A stretch of DNA of 64,000 nucleotides from Hofstenia miamia. Taxonomy: Eukaryota > Xenacoelomorpha > Acoela. Position numbers and translations under genes: made by a program. The stretch's first letter is position 1; each line of letters opens with the position of its first letter. The notes under the pieces are model-generated. The model was not told where the DNA came from, made no database searches, and saw only the letters and a program-made list of their open reading frames with translations. This document shows, one piece after another, positions 1-11,199 of the stretch. Location: contig SCFE01000009.1 in assembly GCA_004352715.1 (NCBI GenBank), forward strand, positions 125,943-189,942, given 5' to 3'.

Positions 1-1262
1 ATTGACCTTATTGCATTCCAAGATAAACAATCGCAGACATTGCGCTTTTTGGTCATAAAATAATTGTTTACTTTTAATAAGCGTAATTTAATGAGTGATC
101 CAAGGCAATTATTCAACGTGTTGAGAAAATACTAGGAAAATTGGTTGGATTTCTTTAAAACCCTAGTTAATGATAAATTTTAAATTATAATTGAAATTGT
201 TTTGTAGTAAGTAGGTCATGTGTGTGTACAATGTACACTGTACATATATCTCGTATATCTGCAAAATCAAAGTTGATTTCGCTTTTTCTCAAAATGTCTG
301 GGCCTCGGGCTATGTGATAAGCTAATATATTTTTAATATAGTAAACATAAAATACTGAAATATATTCTCCATTCAATACATCATTAGTAAGCCCAAATAT
401 GTCCATTCTGCCAATGTTCAAATACTACACAGGCGAAGATTCAAAATGAACTAATTGAATGGTCAATTTCAATTTAATGAGTCCATTTGGAAATAACAAA
501 ATTTAATATTTTTGTGTTGATGAATAAAAGTTTAGCATTTAACAGATAGTATGCATTCCTTAAAATAAACGATTGAATATTAAGCAATCGTATAAACGGT
601 TCGTTCCCAAAATGGAGCTATAATAGTATAATAAACGAAATTAAAATGCCAAATTTTTATAATTCGGTAAAATATAATAAAATACTCAATATTATAAAAA
701 TTTGAAAATATTCTTTAATATTATATATTTTTAAGCATAAGTTTCAGTTATTTTCAAAACGCCAAAGAGTGAACAAATGCATTAATAAAATAATAATATC
801 ATTTAATTTGTTGATAATCATGCTACGTAACCAGATGAAGGCAATTTGGTATATACAAGATGGATACATATGACTTTGAATTAAAATTTCCAAATGCAAA
901 TTTTAAGTTGAATTTTTGATCTTTATCTTAAAACGCCAAAGAACGAAAATAGATATGTCTATAAACATATTATAGGTGAGCTTAAAATTACACTAAGTAA
1001 GCAATGAAATGATAAGATCTTAACTTTTTCTGATATTTACTGCAAAAAAAGGATTTTGCATGTATTAATATAGGCTATAAAACAGTGAAGTCGCAAGATG
1101 GCGCTTTAAAAAATTTCTTAATATGGTATTTCCTATGGCAGAGTAAATTGCTAATGAATTAAGTCAAAAGACTAACCGTGTGGCACTCCCATATAGTCAA
1201 CTTATTGTAATTTTGAAAGAAAGTGGGAATTTTGATTTTAAATAACTTCGCACTTTCATCTA
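1..1262. other. AT-rich intergenic DNA, nothing recognised
   Basis: No frame here gives a recognisable protein and I see no RNA gene. A short phrase, gtgtggcac preceded by a gactaa/aactaa-like run, occurs near 1,170-1,190 and again near 3,545-3,560, which suggests a shared degraded repeat. Confidence 0.5.
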
Positions 1263-2765
1263 AAGGTGTGTTCCCACTATCGACTTTTATCAGCAGATTT
1301 TAATCGAAAATGCAATTATATTCGTTCACATTGGCGATTTTTTATCATCCGATTTTTTATCAGAAAAAGCAGAGTTGGAAGAGCGTTCAGACTATCGATT
1401 TTTTATCAGATGATAAATTATCATTTTTTGATTGACAGTAAGAAAAACAACAACATCTGTTTATGGATTGGTTTGTCTTGGAATGTAAACAATGTTTACA
1501 TATTTTGAAGTTGAAATATTTCAACGACAATAATTTACATTTTGGAAGTCTGTTCCCTACTTGAGAAGTAAGCAATTAGTTTCAAGTAGCTATTCGACTA
1601 GTTTTAGTACCGTTCAGACTATCGACTTTTATCAGCNNNNNNNNNNNNNNNNNNNNNNNNNNNNNNNNNNNNNNNNNNNNNNNNNNNNNNNNNNNNNNNN
1701 NNNNNNNNNNNNNNNNNNNNNNNNNNNNNNNNNNNNNNNNNNNNNNNNNNNNNNNNNNNNNNNNNNNNNNNNNNNNNNNNNNNNNNNNNNNNNNNNNNNN
1801 NNNNNNNNNNNNNNNNNNNNNNNNNNNNNNNNNNNNNNNNNNNNNNNNNNNNNNNNNNNNNNNNNNNNNNNNNNNNNNNNNNNNNNNNNNNNNNNNNNNN
1901 NNNNNNNNNNNNNNNNNNNNNNNNNNNNNNNNNNNNNNNNNNNNNNNNNNNNNNNNNNNNNNNNNNNNNNNNNNNNNNNNNNNNNNNNNNNNNNNNNNNN
2001 NNNNNNNNNNNNNNNNNNNNNNNNNNNNNNNNNNNNNNNNNNNNNNNNNNNNNNNNNNNNNNNNNNNNNNNNNNNNNNNNNNNNNNNNNNNNNNNNNNNN
2101 NNNNNNNNNNNNNNNNNNNNNNNNNNNNNNNNNNNNNNNNNNNNNNNNNNNNNNNNNNNNNNNNNNNNNNNNNNNNNNNNNNNNNNNNNNNNNNNNNNNN
2201 NNNNNNNNNNNNNNNNNNNNNNNNNNNNNNNNNNNNNNNNNNNNNNNNNNNNNNNNNNNNNNNNNNNNNNNNNNNNNNNNNNNNNNNNNNNNNNNNNNNN
2301 NNNNNNNNNNNNNNNNNNNNNNNNNNNNNNNNNNNNNNNNNNNNNNNNNNNNNNNNNNNNNNNNNNNNNNNNNNNNNNNNNNNNNNNNNNNNNNNNNNNN
2401 NNNNNNNNNNNNNNNNNNNNNNNNNNNNNNNNNNNNNNNNNNNNNNNNNNNNNNNNNNNNNNNNNNNNNNNNNNNNNNNNNNNNNNNNNNNNNNNNNNNN
2501 NNNNNNNNNNNNNNNNNNNNNNNNNNNNNNNNNNNNNNNNNNNNNNNNNNNNNNNNNNNNNNNNNNNNNCGTTCAGACTATCGACTTTTATCAGCCGATA
2601 AATTATCAGATGACAGTAATCTGGCTGTTTTGCCAAAAAATCGGATGGAGCGTTCAAACTATGGACTTTTATCAGCCGATAAAAAAGCAGATAGAGTGTT
2701 CACATTATCGACATTTATCACCGATTTCTTGACAGGTGATAAAAGTCGATAGTGGGAACACACCT
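1263..2765. mobile_element. DNA transposon with perfect 30 bp inverted repeats, TA-flanked
   Basis: Bases 1,263-1,292 are the exact reverse complement of 2,736-2,765 (30 of 30), starting aaggtgtgttcccactatcg. TA lies immediately outside both ends, consistent with a TA target duplication. A motif related to gttcagactatcgactttta recurs inside at about 1,384, 1,612, 2,570, 2,650 and, more weakly, 2,697, so the ends carry subterminal repeats as in foldback-type or large MITE elements. Most of the interior is an N gap (1,637-2,569), so any transposase cannot be seen. A TA target would fit the Tc1/mariner superfamily, but family assignment is inference. Confidence 0.8.
1637..2569. other. assembly gap (933 N)
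   Basis: Run of N. Both flanks carry the same internal repeat motif of the surrounding inverted-repeat element, which probably caused the gap. Confidence 0.95.
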
Positions 2766-2819
2766 TTAAATGTCATAAATAAACAATATAATTAAGGACC
2801 TGGCATTAGCGCGTTCTTC

Positions 2820-3345
2820 ACTTAATTTCATTGGCAACAGCTGTTCCATAAAGGTTGATATGCTTTTCCAAAATTACTTCTTGTGGATTGCAACGTGCAA
2901 ATTGGGTTAAATGTTTACATAATGCACGCACTTGTTTATGAATGAGCAAATAGCTGTTTGATACACTTTGTATTGGGAAATGCATATTAACACTATAGTG
3001 GCTCAAGTTATGTAATAGATTGTCAAAATATTTTGGTTGAATATTCCCATGTACATTTGAAATACGTTTTATAAAGTTGATACTCCATATTATTTGTTAT
3101 TAGGCCTGCGGTTATTTGAAAAAGTAAATTGTTTTAGATTAACTTGAATAAGTCNTTCTGTTGAATGAATGCAATATAAATGGTAACTCAATTTCTTCGG
3201 AAGTCCTGTTCCAAAGGCTGATTTGATAACATAATTATTACGTAAAATTTACTTTACACATTGCAACGTTCAAATTGCGTTAAATGTTTATACATAATTT
3301 TCTAACAGCACTTGTTTATGAATGGTCAATGAATTATTCAATTTT
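2820..3345. repeat. diverged tandem duplication
   Basis: The segment 2,820-2,965 (attgcaacgtgcaaattggg, then cacttgtttatgaatg) is repeated in diverged form at 3,187-3,345 (attgcaacgttcaaattgcg, then cacttgtttatgaatg). A single N at 3,155 lies between them. The copies differ by indels and many substitutions, so this looks like an old duplication and not an assembly duplicate. No function is recognised. Confidence 0.55.
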
Positions 3346-4354
3346 CTTTGGTATGGGCTATGCCGTCAAAATGTTTTTAGTCACCTACATTTGATATGTA
3401 ATTATAGCAATTTCACTTAGTAGTACTAATAGATTCCATATATATGCAATGAAATTTGCGCAGAAATCTATTTTTGACTATTAGTCAAAATATTAGACTA
3501 TTAGGCAAAATAATACAAAACCGCAATTTTGACTATAGTCAAAAAACTAATCGTGTGGCACCCCCTTAGGTACTACTTCATTGAAAAATCGATGTTTGTT
3601 TCGATGAAAATCACTAATTAGGTTTTCAAAAAAATGTTAAGACTGATACCAATTTCTCATTAAAATAGTCTTATCCACCGAACGACATTTATAAACTGAT
3701 AAATTGTGATTGACGAGTACAAGCAATTTTTACCAATTTCCAAACCCGTCAATAAACGCAACTATTTCCGATGTCTCAAAACTGTTAAGTATTTTCAAGG
3801 AATTTGATACAAAAGAGTTCGTAGAATACAAAATTTGCACGCACATATTTTATTTTAAAAATAACAATGACTAAAAAATATGATATATTTAATAATAATC
3901 AAATTGATATATTTCTAGAAATATCCTTTTACCAATCAAGTGAACCATTAGTGAGAGGCACGTGGGTGACATTACCCTCCCCCTTTTGATGATTTTCAAT
4001 TTTTGCAAAGGACCTTTTCTATACATTTCAAATACATGAGTGCATAAATTTGAAAGGCGTCCTCCTGTTATAAAAATCACAGTCACACCTCTTACCCATT
4101 CCTTGAAGTTGACAAGTAAATCCATAGGATGGGAGTGAAGATGCAACTCAATTACACTTCTTCTTTAGCAATCATGAATATTCGTGTATAAATATTTATT
4201 CTGATAATCGCAAAAATCACAGAACTCATTTGATTGGCATTTATAATAAGACTACTAAAATATGAAACATTCATTTCTTAGTTTTTTCAAAACTTCTAAT
4301 ACAAACAATTGCAAAACAGGTACAAATTCAAAACTATATAAACCAAGTTTAATA

Positions 4355-4682
4355 TCAGCTAAAAAACCACCCCTCACGCGTTCGGCGGTGTTTATGCACT
4401 AGTCCCTTTGCAAACGTTAAATATAATTCAAAATCATTGGGTTTGTAAATTCGAACGGATGAGTCAACCTTAAGATATTCGCAACGAAAATCATGAAATG
4501 AGTTGTCGATGTAGCGAATGAATGAATCACTGGATTTGACATTATGCATAAAAATGGTCTTTTCACTGGTTATACGATGATTGTAAAGATTGTCTAGCGT
4601 CCAACCGTAACCACGTTCAAGGATCTTGATTTCTTTGGTTTTGGTTTTGGTGTCAATGGCTTTGTGGAAGCAGGAAAGAAAT
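4355..4682 (-). CDS. putative 3'-terminal exon, unassigned protein
   Basis: Reading the minus strand, an acceptor-like ...ttatttag ends at 4,683 and is followed by an open frame of about 108 codons to the stop at 4,355. The sequence looks protein-like: an HKAID segment, then GYGWTLDNLY, SEKTIFMHN and a basic HKHRRTREGW near the C-terminus. I do not recognise it with certainty. A C-terminal piece of a nematode GT92/DUF23 glycosyltransferase is possible but weak. No upstream exon was identified, and the 3.9-4.15 kb minus-strand ORF next to it shows no family signal. Confidence 0.3.
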
Positions 4683-5131
4683 CTAAATAATGCAACATTA
4701 AAATCACTACTTTCGATGTCAAATAGTGTTTTTTACAATGAAATTTAAATGTAGAGTCGAACTCATGTGCTACTTAACGTTATAAGGTTAATGTTTAATA
4801 AATACTCACAATAATAGATATTAAATTAATGTTAAAGTAGTTAATTATTATTATTATTATAAATATTTGTAAATATTAGTGAAGGGAGAATGCGAAAGAT
4901 ATAAAATAGAATAGGCAATACAATTAATTTACTTACTTGTACGCTTATCGATAAGAATGCAATGCATTCACGAAAATTCAACATGTATTTTATTGTAAGA
5001 CTAAGAAACTCAGCAAATGAGAAACATGCATAGAAAACCATTATTTTGAATTCTACAAAAAAATATAAATTTAAAAAACCATGTCGATATACAAAATGAT
5101 CCGCCGTTCTATATATATATATATATATATA

Positions 5132-5204
5132 NNNNNNNNNNNNNNNNNNNNNNNNNNNNNNNNNNNNNNNNNNNNNNNNNNNNNNNNNNNNNNNNNNNNN
5201 NNNN
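5132..5204. other. assembly gap inside TA microsatellite
   Basis: N run flanked on both sides by (TA)n. It is a microsatellite that the assembly could not cross. Confidence 0.9.
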
Positions 5205-5802
5205 TATATATATATATATATATATAAGGAGTTAGGGGTAGGGTTATGGTAATTAATTTGTGCATCGCAATGTTGGTGGGTTTCACGTTGTCAATTTTGA
5301 TTGCTTGAAAATGTCAAATAAAATGGCTAAAATGTATTCTACAAAATAAGAAAGGTATTTGTAAAAACGTAGCCAATAGCCCACAGTCAGAGGCGCGTTT
5401 ATGATTATTAAAATGGAGAGGAGCACCCATTTTTACAAAAAATATTGTAAACAAAAAGTTTTTGAACAAAAGTAAGCTTTCACAAAATACGATCGTCTGT
5501 TTTTAGCAGCAAATTCAGAAAAGTGTTGCCTGCGATTAGTAGACTTAATCACCCAATAGAGATGTTTACATTTTCAATAAATTTGGGCATTTTGCAACAT
5601 CTGATATTATTTTCAGGCCGATATTAGCAGTTCTTCCTGGTAAAAATAAGGTCCGCCTCCGGCAATTGCAAAAAGCCGATTTCTTTTCAGTATCAGTAAA
5701 CTACAGGCGTAAGCTATTATAATATCAAATTTGAAAAAAAAACAGCATAGCGCCCATATATATCAGATAACCTATACCAGAGTGCCTGCATATATTTAGC
5801 CA

Positions 5803-6290
5803 TTAACACTTTGCGCCATTATATATATATAAAATTACACACTTATCATTCATAAATTTAGTCGTAAGCGCTGACACCTGAGGTCGTGCATTGTCGTGAA
5901 TCAAGACAAGATCTTTCCAGGCGACTGATTGTGTTTGATGTGAACATTTCTGATGCATTGATTTTAGGAAATCAATGTACACATCTGAATTGACTGAAGA
6001 TTTAAACATTTGGAAAAACCATTTACCACCAAGACTCACGGCGACGATTGCCATGTTTTTTTGACGCGAATTGTTGGAGGTGGCACTTAGGTCAGGTCAG
6101 AAGGACAATGACATCAGGCGGCATTTGATGTCTTTGTGCCGATGCTTCGCCAATAAACCCACTTCTCGTCAATGAAGGTAACGTTGTTGATGTTAACTGT
6201 TGGAAATTTTTCAATCCAGGAAGTAGCACATTCAGCTCGATTGATCATTTGCTTAGGTGAGGTCATGAGGAATCCATCTGGAACACAGTT
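5803..6290 (-). pseudogene. Tc1/mariner-superfamily transposase relic
   Basis: Minus-strand frames read IDEKWVYWRS near 6,150 (first catalytic Asp block, DE-W) and, about 80 residues further, LIHDNARPQVS near 5,900 (second catalytic Asp block). Between them lies AIVAVSLGGKWFF, matching the usual position of the W-a-v-s strand. The blocks are in different frames with stops, and the third catalytic block is missing or lost in the adjoining TA repeat. It is a dead fragment. Whether it belongs to the mariner, DD41D or another Tc branch cannot be decided from what remains. Confidence 0.65.
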
Positions 6291-6386
6291 TTCGCAGTTT
6301 CAGAGTAATTGCCGAAATTATATATTCGTATATATTTCGTATATTTCTTATATATACGTCAATACACATATATATATATATATATA

Positions 6387-6958
6387 NNNNNNNNNNNNNN
6401 NNNNNNNNNNNNNNNNNNNNNNNNNNNNNNNNNNNNNNNNNNNNNNNNNNNNNNNNNNNNNNNNNNNNNNNNNNNNNNNNNNNNNNNNNNNNNNNNNNNN
6501 NNNNNNNNNNNNNNNNNNNNNNNNNNNNNNNNNNNNNNNNNNNNNNNNNNNNNNNNNNNNNNNNNNNNNNNNNNNNNNNNNNNNNNNNNNNNNNNNNNNN
6601 NNNNNNNNNNNNNNNNNNNNNNNNNNNNNNNNNNNNNNNNNNNNNNNNNNNNNNNNNNNNNNNNNNNNNNNNNNNNNNNNNNNNNNNNNNNNNNNNNNNN
6701 NNNNNNNNNNNNNNNNNNNNNNNNNNNNNNNNNNNNNNNNNNNNNNNNNNNNNNNNNNNNNNNNNNNNNNNNNNNNNNNNNNNNNNNNNNNNNNNNNNNN
6801 NNNNNNNNNNNNNNNNNNNNNNNNNNNNNNNNNNNNNNNNNNNNNNNNNNNNNNNNNNNNNNNNNNNNNNNNNNNNNNNNNNNNNNNNNNNNNNNNNNNN
6901 NNNNNNNNNNNNNNNNNNNNNNNNNNNNNNNNNNNNNNNNNNNNNNNNNNNNNNNNNN
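6387..6958. other. assembly gap inside TA microsatellite
   Basis: N run with (TA)n on both sides. The apparent long open frames across it are artefacts of N translation. Confidence 0.9.
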
Positions 6959-6984
6959 TATATATATATATATATATATATAGT

Positions 6985-8860
6985 GCTTGATTTCAATCAC
7001 TTCTTGCGACAGTACTCTCGCACATTCATTGCTACTGAAATGTTGTAACAGAAGTGTAGTCACGGGAGTACAAAGGGGTGAATTGCACTCCGAAAGTATA
7101 TGTTTGCAACAGAAACATAAATTAAATAAATCTTTCTCCTGCTTCCATATAATAATAAACAAGTACTACTGTTTGAGATTTTTTCGAAAGTGCTACCTCT
7201 TTCTACCTGATACAATCCGACCGACGCAATATTCTTTGCAAGAAGTCAAAATATTTTTGCTGATTAAGTTATAAAATTTGCTGCAGTGAAATATAATATT
7301 CAGGCAATTATCGTTACTTAAAAATTTGAAATGCTACAATACAATTAAAGCTTCTATTGCTCCGGTCAATAAAAATGAGAAACAAAATTTTTCACTCTCT
7401 TAACAACAAAAACACACACAATAACAAAATCTATATCAATCGATCGCAAATTAAGTTTTCCTCTTTATGTTTATGTAAAAGAAATTAGACAACATTGCTT
7501 CTGGTAATTAACATTCTATATCTTGTACAATATTTAGTTATTTTAAAACCCTTTAAAGGGTTTCAATGGATTCTAAATTACTTTGAAATAGTAAAGAAAA
7601 TGATGAAAAACAATTTTCTTAGTTGTACCATATTGACATTGAATGTTTTCTCAGTATTGAAAGAGAAATTTGAAAAGTTAAAAATTTGTTATGCTATTGC
7701 ACTAATATATCAGATTTGGTTTTTGATGTGTCTGAATATATTTCTAACTTTTACAACATTTTGTGGCTTTGTAGATATATGTGCTCTGAATTCATATACG
7801 ATCTACAACCACAACACGAGATATATTTGAGATTCTTCTGATCAGTGTGAATTTCTTTTGTCATTGGTGAATATATTTATTAATCTTCATATTGAATAGT
7901 GATATTTGTATAAAAATTGCTAATGTATTTGAAGCAATGTTTTTATTTATTGATTCATGAGGAAACCATAGGGATTCCTACACCTTCACAGACGACAGTA
8001 TCTGGAAAATGTTCTTTATATTCAAACACAACCAACTTTAAGTTGGCTGTGGTTCAAAACAACATGATAAGAAATGGAGAAACATCTTCCATTTTTGCTC
8101 ATAACACGCCTGAAAACAGACAATACTGCTGAAAAGCAAATTTCCTGCATTAATTTTACTAATATTTTGTAAAATATATGAAAAAACCTTTGATTCTTCG
8201 ATATATACAAGAATCTATATGGGGTACAAAATCTACCGCGCTTAGTAATCAATGTTATAATATAAGCTTGGTAATCGTAGGGTTAACTACGAGAAGAAAT
8301 TTAAAATCTTAGTAGTATAAGCAGACCTCCCATTTGAGTAATGAAAAGTATAGGTATGCTAACACTCTATAAAAAACCAAATATATGCTAGCGTTGAAAC
8401 ACATTCTGGCTTAAATTAAACTGATCAGAATATACAACTATAAGTGATCAATGTCAATAGATATATCAATTACATACATATAATCCTAGAGTTCTCATAG
8501 ATAAACAAACATCCCACCTTCTAAAAAGGCAAAAATGGACAAAATATTATACACCATCTTATACTAAAATTCGTGTAAAAATACAATGAGAAATATAGAT
8601 CTCAATTTTTTTCTAGTGAAAAAAGGTTTCTGGTAAATTCTGAAAAAGCCAACTTTTTAACGATTAAATGCGATCGAACTGAAAAACAAAAGCACAAAAT
8701 AAAGTGTACGATGACACCATCGGAGAAAAAGGTCTACTATGTGTGAAAAGTAATGCAAAAATACAACCCTATGTAGTAATGTTTAGCTACAGCAGAGTAA
8801 AATAAAAAACTAGATTATTTCATAAATTTGCTTCCTTGGTTTATGCTTTGATCAAATCTA
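6985..8860. other. AT-rich intergenic DNA, nothing firm
   Basis: The longest frame, 7,495-7,830 plus (111 codons), is rich in Ile, Leu, Phe and Asn as expected from AT-rich DNA and has no family motif. No transposon ends were found. Confidence 0.4.
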
Positions 8861-9986
8861 TAAACGTCTTGTCAATTTTCTTCTGAGACGATACACAAGC
8901 CAATTCCATTTGGGTAAACTTTTCTGCGCCAATGCCTCGATTATTTTCAGTTATTAAGGAGTTCGTAAGTTTTTCAATTTTATCAGTCTTCATTCCTTTT
9001 CAGAAGTTTCAACGGCAATCGCCGATGTCCATTTAAACTGGCTTCCACTTCGAGTATATTTTAAAACATTTTCGTATTTTCTTCAAAATTGGTATACATA
9101 TTTCATAAGTTTTTAATGATGGATATAAGTTCTATGCTTCCGTCATACATAAAATTAATATAGTCTTTAACAAACCTAAATGCAGATAGATATTGGTGTT
9201 TTTCAAAAGATAGTCTATTCCATTGTAGCAAATATTCGTTGATGGAAAAGCCCGACACGGGAATAGCAGTATTATAAGGTATATATAAAGCCACATCAAT
9301 TTAAAATTTAATAGGTTCCGTAACGATGTATCATGGTGGTAATTGCAGACCAAAAGTGATCAAAACGATTATATTATTTAGAACCTTTACGATCCGATTT
9401 TAAAAGTATCTGTCCATTTTCTAAATTGTTAACTACGCATGAAGTCAAAGTATTTGGGACAGAGTTGCCAAGAATTCGCCGGTTTAGTGCACTCAAAAGA
9501 GGAAAATATTGCAAACTTACTAGCATTACGAATAATGCATGATTGTAAGCAACTATTAGTAAGAGGAATATCTTCTTTAAATTAATGCATGCTGTTTCAA
9601 TTGCCTTTCGAATGGCATCTTAAGTGGTTTCACAAAATGTAGATTTAATTGCTTCAATGCTTTATCTGCATCTGCACTAAACTTTATCACAAGAAGTGAT
9701 TTAAATTTCTGAATCTGTTTTTCTAGCACACGAAATAGCACTTAATAATCAACTAAGAGATTGTTCGGTAGAGTAGAATACCGCTATTGTGTAGAATATG
9801 AATAAATGGATCATGTCGTTGAAATAGAGTCAGAAATGAAGGCTGTTTATTACAGACTGTAGCAGTAAATTTGATTAAATCCGCAGAAGATTTAAGATGT
9901 TTTGAGATTTTGATCATACTGTCGTTCTCATGTGTCGAAATAGTATAAATACAATTTTTTGTCGGTAATTTTATTGGCAATAACAT
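8846..9986 (-). pseudogene. possible decayed coding region, unknown family
   Basis: Several minus-strand frames look more protein-like than the surrounding DNA: about 78 residues at 9,753-9,986, about 63 at 9,103-9,294, and a short stretch at 8,846-8,990 reading NNRGIGAEKFTQMELACVSS followed by QKKIDKTFIDLIKA and a stop. They are separated by stops and frame changes. They could be exons of one real gene or one relic. I do not recognise the family. Confidence 0.2.
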
Positions 9987-10242
9987 AGCCTATCAAATTT
10001 TGCAACTGTTGTTACGAAACAAAATGCAGGTACGATTATTAACCATTGAACAATGCAATCCTTAGGTATCGCAAAAATCCCCTTTCACAAATTATGGAAT
10101 TTAAAAATGAACTACCGCAAATCCTCGTGAATAAGCACTTTTGAACAAAAATTTTATTTAATAATTTTGGGTGCTGCTTATTCACGCAGTGTAAAATTTA
10201 TATCTGTAAACTACTCACTACGTTCAGAGTTAAAGTAACTTT

Positions 10243-10531
10243 TCGAATGGGCAAATGCTGAAAATAATTTATTCAACAATATGACCCTAGGAAATATCCA
10301 GTACTTGATTCAATTCTTTGAGTATAATTGTGTCGGCGTATGGATCGAAGTTAAATAAATGAAAAAAAGTATGTGGNNNNNNNNNNNNNNNNNNNNNTCG
10401 AATGGGCAAATGCTGAAAATAATTTATTCAACAATATGACCCTAGGAAATATCCAGTACTTGATTCAATTCTTTGAGTATAATTGTGTCGGCGTATGGAT
10501 CGAAGTTAAATAAATGAAAAAAAGTATGTGG
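10243..10531. other. 134 bp duplicated on both sides of a 21 N gap (assembly duplicate)
   Basis: Bases 10,243-10,376 and 10,398-10,531 appear identical along their whole length (start tcgaatgggcaaatgctgaa) and are separated only by N at 10,377-10,397. This is the pattern of two overlapping contig ends that were scaffolded instead of merged, so one copy is probably not in the genome. Confidence 0.85.
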
Positions 10532-11191
10532 GCAAGGATAAATTCAGTGGCATGACGAATGCCGATTATACACACTGTATACCTATAACTCAAAAAACAA
10601 CATTCAAAATTTGGAGTGCGACTTATACATGGCGGCGACTTCTCCACGAAAATCTTCGGTAATTGCTGCCAAAAATTTTTAAAAGTTTATTAATAAAGTA
10701 GTAACCAACTTTTGGATAACTGTTATGAACAACATACAACGTGCAAGTAGAAACACTAATTAGCTCAAAATCAAACTGCTCTTTCTTAGTGTCAGAGAAT
10801 GTGAAAAAATTCTAGTTAAAAATTGGATCATCCCTACACACAGTAACTGTGATAATGCAAGTTTGTGTTATTAAATTAAAGATAAAAATGGAAGTCACAA
10901 CCCACTAAAATTATTCATTATTTTAAGAAATCACTTTACTAACCAAATGGAAACCTCACTTAAATCGAACATGAGTCTGTTTAGTATAACAACTTTAAAC
11001 ATATTTTGTTTACTCCAACAATTATCGACAAAGTATTTCAGAAAAAATAGAAAATAAAAAATGTTAAACAATGAATGAAGCACACATCTTAATGAGTCAG
11101 CTGCAAATGAATTTAATTTAGATACTTGCTTGAATGAAAAATCATTGCTTTCATTAAACACTTAGATGTCTTACATCTGGGAAAGAAGCAA

Positions 11192-11199
11192 CATATAAT
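11192..11199. repeat. 8 bp target site duplication, left copy (CATATAAT)
   Basis: catataat directly precedes the P-like element. The same eight bases follow it at 13,976-13,983. An 8 bp duplication is the known target size of P elements. Confidence 0.85.

Noticed and set aside
1561-2657. Long open frames on both strands across 1,637-2,569
   Set aside because: They consist almost entirely of N; not evidence of coding.
6172-7162. Several 220-270 codon frames around 6.2-7.1 kb
   Set aside because: They cross an N gap inside a TA microsatellite and read only Tyr-Ile repeats on its sides.
7495-7830. 111-codon ORF as a real membrane protein gene
   Set aside because: Composition follows AT richness, no motif, no splice context, no homologue recognised.
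10120-10645. pogo/Tigger-like element (gtgcgacttatacatgg and cgtgaataagcac phrases)
   Set aside because: Only short phrases match and no paired ends or coding relic could be defined; an assembly duplicate inside the region confuses the picture.
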